Shown in pieces: positions 27,701 through 33,530 of a stretch of 40,376 nt of DNA. Origin of the DNA: UBA1715 sp964346725 (GTDB taxonomy: Bacteria > Bacteroidota > Bacteroidia > Bacteroidales > UBA1715); assembly GCA_964346725.1 (NCBI GenBank), contig CAYFVM010000020.1:1-40376 (forward strand). The letters run 5' to 3'. A program made the position numbers and the translations under genes. The notes beneath the pieces are model-generated. The model had not been told where the DNA came from and did no database searches. It was given only the letters and a program-made list of their open reading frames with translations. Numbering within the stretch: the first letter of the stretch is position 1; every line of letters begins with the position of its first letter.

Positions 27701-28898
27701 CTCCAAAGCAAGTTGGTTGTGTCTCTGACACAACTGAAATAGAAACTTTGCTTGCCGGTTGGGTAAGCGTTACGCTTTGTGTTGCATGACATCCGGCAGC
27801 ATCAGTTGCCTCAAGGGTATATTCAAAGTCGGCCTTTAAATTTGAACGCGATGGTATAGTTACAGTAGGATCATCTGCCCATACATACGTTACGGCACCT
27901 ACTGCATTTAAGGGAGAATATGATACAGACCCGGTAGTGTAATCCCGACAAAGTATATTTACACGAGTATCTTCTTGTAACGTGATTTTTTCGGCTGGTT
28001 CAGTTACCGTAACTGTCGTACTTGCAGTACACCCTAATGTATCTGTTAAAAGAATTGTGTATAGCCCTGCCAACAATGATGATTTCGATGTAAGATTAAT
28101 CCCTGGCTCAAGTACAGTATTGATTGTTGTTGTATAATCACCAGCATTTTTTATTGGTGAGAACGAAATTGCTCCTGTTGCCTCTCCTTTACAAGTGATA
28201 TTTTCGTCCACTAGCGCAGTTATTTCCATCTGTTCAGGTTGAATTGTAACCGTATCAGAATTTATAGTACAACCTTCAGAATCACTTACACGTACATAAT
28301 AATCTCCTGTTTCAAGACCATCTACAGCATCTAGGTTGTGATTTGTTGCCGTAGCATCACCCACTTTGTACCAATCCCATGTATATGGAGCCACACCCTG
28401 ATTGAATGTAACATCTGCCTCTCCAATAGGTTGTCCTGTACAACCTGCGCCACGTATGAGAGAAAGTGCAGCAGAATATTCCGGTTTATCAAAATAAAAG
28501 AATTCATAAAAAACTGTTTTTCCTCCGTACACAAATGTCGCAAAATATTCATGCTGTTTCTCTACACCTCCATCATTGTAGTTGTATGGCAAGCTATCAA
28601 CGGTACACGTATACTCTGTCACACCGCTAATTATCTCGAAGGCAGTGTCCAAGACATACGTACCTGTTTTTGTTTGCTGCAACCTCACTTTCAACGAATC
28701 TGAGGTATAAATAGGATTACCAGAGCCATCTAAATTCTTAAAATTAAAAGTAATAGCAGCGTTTGAAGGAACAGGGCATGTCGGGTTTTTGACTACAATA
28801 GAATAACCGTTAGACATCTGTGAATACGCGCCTAATGCACAAACCACAAGTGAAAGCGATACAATTATTTTTTGAAATAATTTACGAACCATATTCAT
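21768..28898 (-). CDS. Giant SprB-like repeat protein with type IX secretion (gliding-type) C-terminal domain
   Basis: 2376-residue secreted protein. The frame begins at a TTG (28913); I use the ATG at 28898 (28892 is also possible), followed by a signal peptide ending LGAYSQ. At least twenty Ig-like SprB-type repeats follow, each ending in a GxYxVxVxDxxGC-like strand (EITDDNGCTISD, KVKDVNGCIKRD, TVTDDDGCTQTD), so cysteine recurs regularly. The last 90 residues are a type B secretion signal of the gliding-motility C-terminal family: PSGFSPNGDGINDLW, VYNRWGVKVYQ, PMGTYYYVIEF. It should cross the outer membrane through the type IX system and be held at the surface as an adhesin or gliding filament. 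The adjacent PorP/SprF gene supports this. An internal 699-base duplication is described separately. Confidence 0.92.
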   Translation of the reverse strand: MNMVRKLFQKIIVSLSLVVCALGAYSQMSNGYSIVVKNPTCPVPSNAAITFNFKNLDGSGNPIYTSDSLKVRLQQTKTGTYVLDTAFEIISGVTEYTCTVDSLPYNYNDGGVEKQHEYFATFVYGGKTVFYEFFYFDKPEYSAALSLIRGAGCTGQPIGEADVTFNQGVAPYTWDWYKVGDATATNHNLDAVDGLETGDYYVRVSDSEGCTINSDTVTIQPEQMEITALVDENITCKGEATGAISFSPIKNAGDYTTTINTVLEPGINLTSKSSLLAGLYTILLTDTLGCTASTTVTVTEPAEKITLQEDTRVNILCRDYTTGSVSYSPLNAVGAVTYVWADDPTVTIPSRSNLKADFEYTLEATDAAGCHATQSVTLTQPASKVSISVVSETQPTCFGATDGSITVSATGGTGSTYSYFWNGFVGTETNSNIAAGEYTIVAFDINGCSDTVDYTLDQPESIQPHLTINGDEVDNFSLPCNGETATIAVSATGGQGVKTFDWGDGVYGSVTTKVLPAGDYTIKVKDESGCEESVSASIVQPEKLTLAIAEDSIIYCNGEKGILSATVAGGVEPYSYSWSNGSTGTTTDLVVAGTYSVEITDDNGCTISDSHTLTQPSALQLSMSEIQPTCFGATDGSITVSVTGGTGSSYLYFWDDVAGTETKSGIPAGEYTIVAVDANQCSDTVDYTLDQPESIQPDLTINGNDVNVFSLSCNGQTATIAVTAPGGQGVKTFNWGDGVYGSVTVKTVTAGEYTIKAKDENGCEESVSASITQPDELALVIEETSIIHCNGDEGLLSANVTGGTEPYTYSWSNSSTSISSGQVGPGTYSVLVTDANGCSISDSHTLTQPDALELLLTLTPETCLNPTLGGLVSGVTGGVSPYSYAWHKKNNTTISLVATTPDLTDLEQKAEYKLVVTDNNGCVVADSVDMKKNASYQVNLRQEWPVSCPVTIDNKNTDSNTYDGKMLVNIVGGFNPFYVKISSTEAYKDFTNINEGVDTLAYWNGSEKSNGTRPTDGIARVRIDSLPIGTYTIEVTDYRGCAKTKNISIVHTKEMTITEMSVTPSACTMPTGTATIAVTGGKAFNNLGVKYYEYDWDNGGDTAVVSGLSIGKHIVKVKDVNGCIKRDTVEIVKKSALRLTAIPITDVVHCVGGENGSAKTNVYYEGDTDPHTYSFVWTDGDYDANTGDVTKLPKGIHKVTVTDDDGCTQTDSVTITEADILRITSASSQNLVCNGDNGGQIIIDAIEGGVLPYSILWNTGATTTMLSNIPAATYSVTVQDASGCSTDTTIIVTEPEKVTLTKISQGDVVCPILCDGSAEILAQGGSGSYLYTWDDVESTETQNTNLCFGDHFVSAVDTEGCLSDTMLISIVGQTEKLRVTSAVIAQPVCGEPLPTGSITVTTAGSATGSYNYSWLRNGVALTGETSPTISGMPVGAYTVQVTDGFCSFDTTFSLMSVLDATSTLNYQSSACNGDTYSITISNEATAGYTDYKWYNEAGTVISTTTIASDLKNGNYTITALDNTGCTYSGTHTVTQKVLSVTATGIEPTCYGSIDGQLSATAAANFDGAITYTWYDATNTQIGVGQVLSNVGVGSYYLMAYDLNHTACPIKSNILKVSQPKPIKAVTSVVKPSYCNLSNGAIKVDISNGFAPYTYSWKTSEDVLIQATSGKTTLSDTCKGVWTNEIFTIQIVDKNGCMASSMVQIPDVSNFSLTGLQLETVHCPGDATASLEVFTINGYAPFTYEWSHDHTVTTSVAVDLPAGPYTVEVTDNLGCVVDYTFDPIEDAKPLTVDVFETPEIICNGGTGNLSAKANGTTDPFTYKWYSNEDVLLSNMQEFSNVSAGVYKVMATDKYGCESSLFAYTFEEPTMLEAEFIVQVTGCGDSDATGSISLDTIYGGLEGSEYFYRWTDEASIGEWQSYADGKDWQINNLKAGMYICTISNATDFLSCNISRVFYTNPVMPVSIETAKTQTQCSYYTSQQLAENGASGSIEVTNLVVSEGDYTVETAASPADYTYEWNDTRTQTGVKATNLPTGSYQVTVTGANGCFKTFNAGDIGSLVNLEVVISSVGDSILNRKEICLDDSVQLKANAITTFADGYSPVDPIPNTYEWSSIEENKSSVISSPYAQTTWIDPQTTAYNDSTRVSVIYSFDGCVSRPGYYTVAHYDSLGFALEVIDSLGMFLGIDSVTVMKGMPYLINPVDEPWFVNQTEGEDGVVSIAWHSYKPDFIEKGAVPDMVTEQSTYQSTGYYGLYMPFEESNYFSAVATTTHGCRERAIVYINIFLDDFVPSGFSPNGDGINDLWIIPKLANCPKAKVTVYNRWGVKVYQNKLNYSETPWNGDSMNGNALPMGTYYYVIEFNDQDNTPDAVGPISILR
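26340..27738 (-). repeat. Two tandem ~699-bp copies within the SprB-like gene
   Basis: Sequences repeat with a period of 699 bases (233 codons); for example the GAGAATCGGAGAT stretch near 26370 recurs near 27069, and GGTAATAGAACCATCGGT near 26982 recurs at 27681. Each copy encodes three Ig-like repeats (TQPTCFGATDGSITVS..., SCNGxTATIAV..., HCNGDEGLLSA... and their pair). Boundaries are approximate. Divergence at many third positions shows the duplication is not very recent. Confidence 0.85.
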
Positions 28899-29014
28899 TT
28901 TTTCAGAATTCAAACTAGTCTACTTGCAAAGTAAAGGTTTTTTACAGATATTTTTACATCTTTTGCCATTAGTTTTTGAAAAAATATCTACCTTCGTCAA
29001 CTAAACTTCAAAAC

Positions 29015-29767
29015 ATGTCAATTCTTAGGACAGAAAATATAATGAAAAAGTACGGCAACAGAACGGTCGTACAAAACGTTTCAATCCAAGTTGAACAAGG
29101 CGAAATTGTTGGTTTGCTCGGCCCTAATGGTGCAGGAAAAACCACCTCATTTTACATGGTAATGGGACTCATAAACCCAGATGGAGGAAAAATTTTTCTT
29201 GACAATAGAGACATTACTTCCGAACCTGTATATAAACGTGCACGATATGGTATTGGATACTTGGCTCAAGAAGCATCGGTTTTTAGAACGCTCTCGGTTG
29301 AGAACAATATTATGTCTATTCTTGAAATGACTCCACTTAGCAAAAAAGAACAGAAAGAAAAGTTGGAGGAATTACTTACCGATTTTAATTTACTGCATAT
29401 CCGCAAAAACCTTGGTATTCAACTTTCGGGTGGAGAACGCCGTCGTACTGAGATTGCAAGAGCACTCGCAAGCGACCCTAAGTTTATATTGCTTGACGAA
29501 CCATTTGCCGGCGTTGACCCTATTGCAGTGGAAGAAATTCAAAGAATTGTACGCGACCTCAAAAAGAGAAATATCGGTATTCTTATTACCGACCACAACG
29601 TTGACGAAACGCTTTCTATTACCGACAAAGCATATATTTTATTTGAGGGCACTATTTTCAAAGCAGGAACAGCGCAAGAACTCGCGAATGACCCTGAAGT
29701 TCGCCGTGTTTATTTGGGTACCAACTTTGAATTGAAAAAAGATTTCTCAAAACAAAAAAAAGAATAA
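29015..29767 (+). CDS. lptB: Lipopolysaccharide export ABC ATPase LptB
   Basis: 250-residue ABC ATPase, the cytoplasmic motor (LptB2FG) that lifts LPS from the inner membrane toward the outer membrane. Motifs are Walker A GLLGPNGAGKTTSFYMVMG, Q-loop YLAQEASVFRTLSVENN, signature LSGGERRRTEIARALA, Walker B FILLDEPFAGVDPIAVEEI and H-loop LITDHNVDETL, all diagnostic for LptB. The frame continues upstream to a TTG at 28976, but family homology starts at the ATG at 29015. It is divergent from the SprB-like gene. A truncated phosphoribosyltransferase gene starts 6 bases after its stop. Confidence 0.95.
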   Translation: MSILRTENIMKKYGNRTVVQNVSIQVEQGEIVGLLGPNGAGKTTSFYMVMGLINPDGGKIFLDNRDITSEPVYKRARYGIGYLAQEASVFRTLSVENNIMSILEMTPLSKKEQKEKLEELLTDFNLLHIRKNLGIQLSGGERRRTEIARALASDPKFILLDEPFAGVDPIAVEEIQRIVRDLKKRNIGILITDHNVDETLSITDKAYILFEGTIFKAGTAQELANDPEVRRVYLGTNFELKKDFSKQKKE

Positions 29768-29773
29768 CTACAC

Positions 29774-30225
29774 ATGACTGCGGACACTATTCAGATTCAC
29801 GGAGATACATTTAAATTGCTTCTTTCTGAAAATGAAGTGCTCACGTATGTAAATATCACCCAAAAGCAGATATTGGACAACCGGTACAGGTACAACGTAT
29901 TTCCGTGAAATCGTATAATGGTAAAACTCGTGGAGAACTCTCGTTCAAAACCTTGCCTACCAACGTTGCCAAGAAAGAGGTTGTTGTGATTGACGACATT
30001 ATTGATTCGGGCACAACGAGGAAGAAAGTTCTTGCGTATTTAACCGAACAAGACAAGGCTTCACAAGCACAAGCCTGCGTACTTTTGAAACGCGAAACAA
30101 ATCTCGGTTTTAAAACCATCAATACGCCATATATTGTAGAAAAAAACTTATGGTTTGCTGGTTGCGGAATGGACAACTACAACGACGGCAGAGAATTAGC
30201 GGCAGTTTATTACAAATGTGATTAG
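29774..30225 (+). pseudogene. Decayed purine phosphoribosyltransferase (HPRT-like) gene
   Basis: An ATG 6 bases after lptB opens a 44-codon frame (MTADTIQIHGDTFKLLLSEN...) that looks like the N-terminus of a hypoxanthine/xanthine phosphoribosyltransferase and stops at 29906-29908. The C-terminal half is in another frame: VKSYNGKTRGELS, then the PRPP-binding loop VVVIDDIIDSGTT and the family-like end FAGCGMDNYNDGRELAAVYY. About 50-60 central residues (the substrate-binding hood and first beta strands) are missing. Frameshift plus internal deletion point to a pseudogene. A GTG at 29905 could start a 106-residue remnant that retains the PRPP loop. A sequencing or assembly error would explain the shift but not the missing core. 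Confidence 0.65.
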
Positions 30226-30265
30226 CGGCGCTCGCCCACTCATTCACACAAAACACCTAAAAATA

Positions 30266-30298
30266 AAAAGGTCGCCTTGAAAATCAAAGCGACCTTTT
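30266..30298. terminator. Bidirectional rho-independent terminator
   Basis: AAAAGGTCGC and GCGACCTTTT form a perfect ten-base stem around a 13-base loop, with T-rich flanks on both strands. It separates the convergent phosphoribosyltransferase remnant (plus) and GGGtGRT gene (minus). Confidence 0.88.
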
Positions 30299-30317
30299 CT
30301 ATTATAATTGCTTGAAA

Positions 30318-31340
30318 TTATTTTGCAAGAGCAGTTGCAACGTCAACAGCACAAGCTACAGTACAACCAACCATTGGGTTGTTACCAATTCCAAGGAATC
30401 CCATCATTTCAACGTGAGCTGGAACTGAAGATGAACCAGCGAACTGAGCATCAGAGTGCATACGACCCATAGTGTCAGTCATACCATATGAAGCAGGACC
30501 TGCAGCCATGTTATCTGGGTGCAATGTACGACCTGTTCCTCCACCAGAAGCTACTGAGAAATATGGTTTTCCAGCCAATGTTCTTTCTTTCTTATATGTT
30601 CCTGCAACAGGGTGTTGGAAACGAGTTGGGTTAGTTGAGTTACCTGTAATAGAAACGTCAACACCTTCTTTCCACATAATTGCTACACCTTCGCGAACAT
30701 CGTCAGCGCCATAGCATTTCACTTTAGCACGAGGTCCGTTGCTGTATGCAACTTCTTGTACAACTTTCAAATCGCTTGTATAGTAATCGAATTGAGTTTG
30801 TACGTATGTGAAACCATTGATACGGCTGATAATTTGAGCAGCGTCTTTTCCAAGACCGTTCAAAATAACGCGCAATGGTTGTTTACGAACTTTGTCTGCT
30901 TTAGCAGCAATTTTGATTGCACCTTCAGCAGCAGCGAATGATTCGTGACCTGCCAAGAAAGCGAAACATTGAGTTTCTTCGCTCAACAAACGAGCTGCCA
31001 AATTTCCGTGACCAATACCTACTTTACGGTCGTCAGCAACTGATCCAGGAATACAGAATGATTGCAAACCAATACCGATATTTTCAGCAGCTTTCACAGC
31101 TGATTTGTCACCTGTTTCTTCGCCTTTCTTAAGAGCAATAGCACATCCGGCTACATAACCCCATTTTGCATTTTCAAAACAGATTGGTTGTGTTTCCTCA
31201 CAAGTTTTGTAAGGATCCAATCCGTATTTTTCACAAATAGCATTAGCTTCAGCCAAATCTTTGATACCATTTGCATTCAATGCTGCATTGATTTGTTTAA
31301 TACGGCGCTCTGCCGATTCGAATTTTACTTCTCTTATCAT
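30318..31340 (-). CDS. GGGtGRT family protein
   Basis: 340-residue cytoplasmic protein of the family named for its motif, here ASGGGTGRTLHPDNM (motif 266-272). Other conserved stretches are RRIKQINAALNANGI at the start, GLQSFCIPGSVADDRKVGIGHGNLAARLL, FLAGHESFAAAEGAIKIA and a Gly/Cys-rich end (GFLGIGNNPMVGCTVACAVDVA). Length is typical. Function is not established to my knowledge; conserved cysteines (in FCIPG and VGCTVAC) and the partner gene suggest iron-sulfur or thiol chemistry. It begins 11 bases after the NifU-like gene and is almost certainly co-expressed with it. Confidence 0.9.
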   Translation of the reverse strand: MIREVKFESAERRIKQINAALNANGIKDLAEANAICEKYGLDPYKTCEETQPICFENAKWGYVAGCAIALKKGEETGDKSAVKAAENIGIGLQSFCIPGSVADDRKVGIGHGNLAARLLSEETQCFAFLAGHESFAAAEGAIKIAAKADKVRKQPLRVILNGLGKDAAQIISRINGFTYVQTQFDYYTSDLKVVQEVAYSNGPRAKVKCYGADDVREGVAIMWKEGVDVSITGNSTNPTRFQHPVAGTYKKERTLAGKPYFSVASGGGTGRTLHPDNMAAGPASYGMTDTMGRMHSDAQFAGSSSVPAHVEMMGFLGIGNNPMVGCTVACAVDVATALAK

Positions 31341-31351
31341 AACTCTATCTC

Positions 31352-32053
31352 CTATTCTTTACGTGGGTCAATAAATTTAACTGCACCGTCTTCTTTAGAG
31401 AAACGTCCATAAGAACTTGTAACTTTCTTCAGCGCTTCGTTTGCATCGGTACCTTTCTTAATTTCATCCATAAATTTGCCAAGGTTAACAAATTCATATC
31501 CGCAAACTTGATCGTCTTTGTCAAGAGCAAGAGTTTTGATGTAACCCTCAGCCATTTCCAAATAGCGAACACCTTTTTCTTTTGTAGCGTATAACGTACC
31601 TACTTGGCTACGAAGTCCTTTCCCAAGATCTTCCAAACCAGCACCAATTACCAAACCACCTTCAGAGAAAGCAGATTGAGTACGGCCATACACAATTTGC
31701 AAGAACAATTCACGCATAGCAGTATTGATAGCATCGCAAACTAAGTCAGTATTTAACGCTTCCAATAATGTTTTGCCTTGAAGAATTTCTGCAGCCATAG
31801 CAGCAGAGTGTGTCATACCAGAGCAACCAATTGTTTCAACAAGAGCCTCTACAATTACACCGTCTTTCACATTCAATGAAAGTTTGCACGCACCTTGTTG
31901 TGGAGCACACCAACCAATACCATGAGTAAAACCTGATATGTCTTTTATTTCTGTGGCTTTTACCCATTTTCCTTCTTCAGGAATTGGAGCCGGTCCGTGT
32001 TTTGGACCTTTTTGTACAACGCACATGTGTTGTACCTCGTTTGAATAAACCAT
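31352..32053 (-). CDS. NifU-like iron-sulfur scaffold-type protein paired with GGGtGRT
   Basis: 233-residue cytoplasmic protein. The central part resembles the IscU/NifU N-terminal fold: an early cysteine (GIGWCAPQQGACKLSLNVKDGVIVEALVETIGCSG is the region; key residues Cys in GWC, GAC and IGCSG), MTHSAAMAAEILQGKTLLEAL, then LVCDAI. These resemble the three cluster-binding cysteines of IscU, but spacing differs from true NifU and there is a C-terminal extension of about 90 residues without known match. It is the first gene of the pair with GGGtGRT, an arrangement seen in other anaerobes. A role in cluster or sulfur handling is inferred. Confidence 0.82.
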   Translation of the reverse strand: MVYSNEVQHMCVVQKGPKHGPAPIPEEGKWVKATEIKDISGFTHGIGWCAPQQGACKLSLNVKDGVIVEALVETIGCSGMTHSAAMAAEILQGKTLLEALNTDLVCDAINTAMRELFLQIVYGRTQSAFSEGGLVIGAGLEDLGKGLRSQVGTLYATKEKGVRYLEMAEGYIKTLALDKDDQVCGYEFVNLGKFMDEIKKGTDANEALKKVTSSYGRFSKEDGAVKFIDPRKE

Positions 32054-32106
32054 ATTGATACTTTTTATTTATAATGAATACTATTTTTTTCTTTTCTCTA
32101 AGCGGA

Positions 32107-32114
32107 CAAAATTA
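32107..32114 (-). promoter_or_regulatory. Bacteroidota -7 element for the NifU-like/GGGtGRT operon
   Basis: Reads TAATTTTG on the minus strand, matching TAnnTTTG. No good -33 element. The leader would be about 47 nt. Between here and 32320 I see nothing else of note. Confidence 0.45.
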
Positions 32115-32320
32115 AAAAATTAGAATGAATTTTCTTGAGTTTTAGGTATTCATTTTCGTTTTTCTAGAAAAATTCTTTCGGGCTTCATGTTTATTAGTAT
32201 TCTCTCGATTAGTAGCAGTTGTTTTTGAAAAAGAACAGGGTAAACTGCTTTTTCTGAAAATGAAAAAGGTTCTCAACAACCTAGAATTGTGCCACTACGA
32301 AAAATTTATTTTTAAAACTA

Positions 32321-32350
32321 TTTGTTGGAAAACAAAAAAATGTATATTTG
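32321..32350 (+). promoter_or_regulatory. Bacteroidota promoter for tRNA-Gln
   Basis: TTTG at 32321-32324, an 18-base spacer and TATATTTG at 32343-32350. Transcription would start near 32357, about 17 bases before the mature tRNA. Confidence 0.75.
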
Positions 32351-32373
32351 CAAACCCAAATGGGGATAGGAAT

Positions 32374-32444
32374 TGTCCTATGGTGTAATGGTAACACAAC
32401 TGGTTTTGGTCCAGTCATTTAAGGTTCGAATCCTTATAGGACAA
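32374..32444 (+). tRNA. tRNA-Gln (anticodon UUG)
   Basis: 71-nt cloverleaf: acceptor TGTCCTA/TAGGACA, D stem GTGT/ACAC, anticodon stem ACTGG/CCAGT with loop TTTTGGT (anticodon TTG at 32406-32408), T arm TAAGG-TTCGAAT-CCTTA and discriminator A. CCA is not encoded (CAC follows). It has its own promoter and terminator and stands at the left edge of the accessory region. Confidence 0.96.
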
Positions 32445-32449
32445 CACAG

Positions 32450-32490
32450 AAAAAACCCAACTAACTTAAAGTCAAGCAGTTGGGTTTTTT
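32450..32490. terminator. Bidirectional terminator after tRNA-Gln
   Basis: AAAAAACCCAACT and AGTTGGGTTTTTT form a 13-base stem with a T run on both strands. It ends the tRNA transcript and can also stop minus-strand transcription coming from ablB. Confidence 0.9.
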
Positions 32491-32562
32491 GTTTTCTAAA
32501 AAATCAGTAGTCTTTTTACTTGCTCCTCTATTTAGCAGAGAAGTCTTTTTTTAAAATTGGCA

Positions 32563-32659
32563 CTAACGGATGACGCTATGTGATTTTTGCCGATTTCGTG
32601 AACCGCATTCTGTCCAATGAAACCAAACTTACCAAGCGAAAAACGTCACCAAAAGTTAG
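32563..32659. repeat. Imperfect palindrome with CTAAC/GTTAG ends (element 1)
   Basis: The left end CTAACGGATGACG and right end CGTCACCAAAAGTTAG are imperfect inverted copies 97 bases apart. It lies between the tRNA terminator and ablB. It shares the CTAAC/GTTAG ends with the elements at 37269-37391 and 40323 onward. Possible identities are an attC-like integron recombination site, a non-autonomous hairpin transposon, or an intergenic terminator-type repeat. Confidence 0.5.
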
Positions 32660-32693
32660 CAATTTTACATATCGTGTGTTGTGTGTTCTTGCT

Positions 32694-33530
32694 TTATTTT
32701 GATACTTTTTTATACCACACATTCATACTTTCAATATTTCCAGATATTTGAGTATTTTGAATTAATGTGCCCGAATATTTATAGTTTGCGTTATAAAATG
32801 TTTTGTTCATTGATATTGATTTTAAGCGACTTATTGTATAAAATGTTTTAAAGTCACTTTTTGCTAATTCTATTTCCATAAAAGATAATAGATGTGAGGC
32901 TAAACGTTTCCCTCTGAATTCGGGTAATACTGCAAAATCAGTCATTTCAGCATTCATTTCAATATTACTACATTCAGCAGAACTAACCGCAACTAGTTTT
33001 TTCTCCTCAAAAACACCAAAATAACGAGTTCCGTCCTCTTTCATACTTTGCAATAAAAATCCTGGTTCAAAAATAGGAAACGGGTATGTTTCAAAGACTT
33101 GTTTAAAAACCTGAATCATAGCGGCAATGTCATCTGTCGTCAATTGTCGTATCATAAAGTTCGTGTCCAATTGGGTTTTACTAACCGAAGGTGGCAGTAA
33201 AAACATGTTTTGAAATTCTTGCAACCTTTCTATATCTGGTTTATGACGTTCATCAGAGTTATATTTTGCCAAAAACAAAACATCTTCTTTGCCATTAAAA
33301 AAACAAGGGATCGATGCTTCCACGATATACCCATTGCTGAAAAACACTGGGGCATAGTGAGCAGGTACTTTAGCAAATACTTTTGTGTAGTTAAATTGCA
33401 ATACAATGCTTTCGATATGGTTTATAATTCCAGGAAAATCGTCGGGATGCAAATGCATTAAATAAACACGATTACTGCCACCTCCATGGGATATTTTCGA
33501 TTTTATGCTATTTTTCATCTGAATTTTCAT
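32694..33530 (-). CDS. ablB: Beta-lysine N-acetyltransferase (AblB)
   Basis: 278-residue enzyme predicted to acetylate beta-lysine to N-epsilon-acetyl-beta-lysine, a compatible solute first known from methanogens. The N-terminal half is the family-specific region (SNRVYLMHLHPDDFPGIINHI; AHYAPVFFSNGYIVEASIPCFFNGKEDVLFLAKY) and the C-terminal half is a GNAT domain with acetyl-CoA loop DFAVLPEFRGKRLASHLLSFM. It is coupled to kamA, overlapping it by 23 bases. Start chosen at 33530 because the longer frame begins with TTG; the ATG at 33518 is an alternative with an 11-base overlap. The pairing with lysine 2,3-aminomutase makes the assignment strong. Confidence 0.9.
   Translation of the reverse strand: MKIQMKNSIKSKISHGGGSNRVYLMHLHPDDFPGIINHIESIVLQFNYTKVFAKVPAHYAPVFFSNGYIVEASIPCFFNGKEDVLFLAKYNSDERHKPDIERLQEFQNMFLLPPSVSKTQLDTNFMIRQLTTDDIAAMIQVFKQVFETYPFPIFEPGFLLQSMKEDGTRYFGVFEEKKLVAVSSAECSNIEMNAEMTDFAVLPEFRGKRLASHLLSFMEIELAKSDFKTFYTISRLKSISMNKTFYNANYKYSGTLIQNTQISGNIESMNVWYKKVSK

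Noticed and set aside
26340..27738. Insertion sequence or phage repeat inside the adhesin gene
   Set aside because: Both copies are in frame and consist of the same Ig-like repeats as the rest of the protein; this is a gene-internal duplication.
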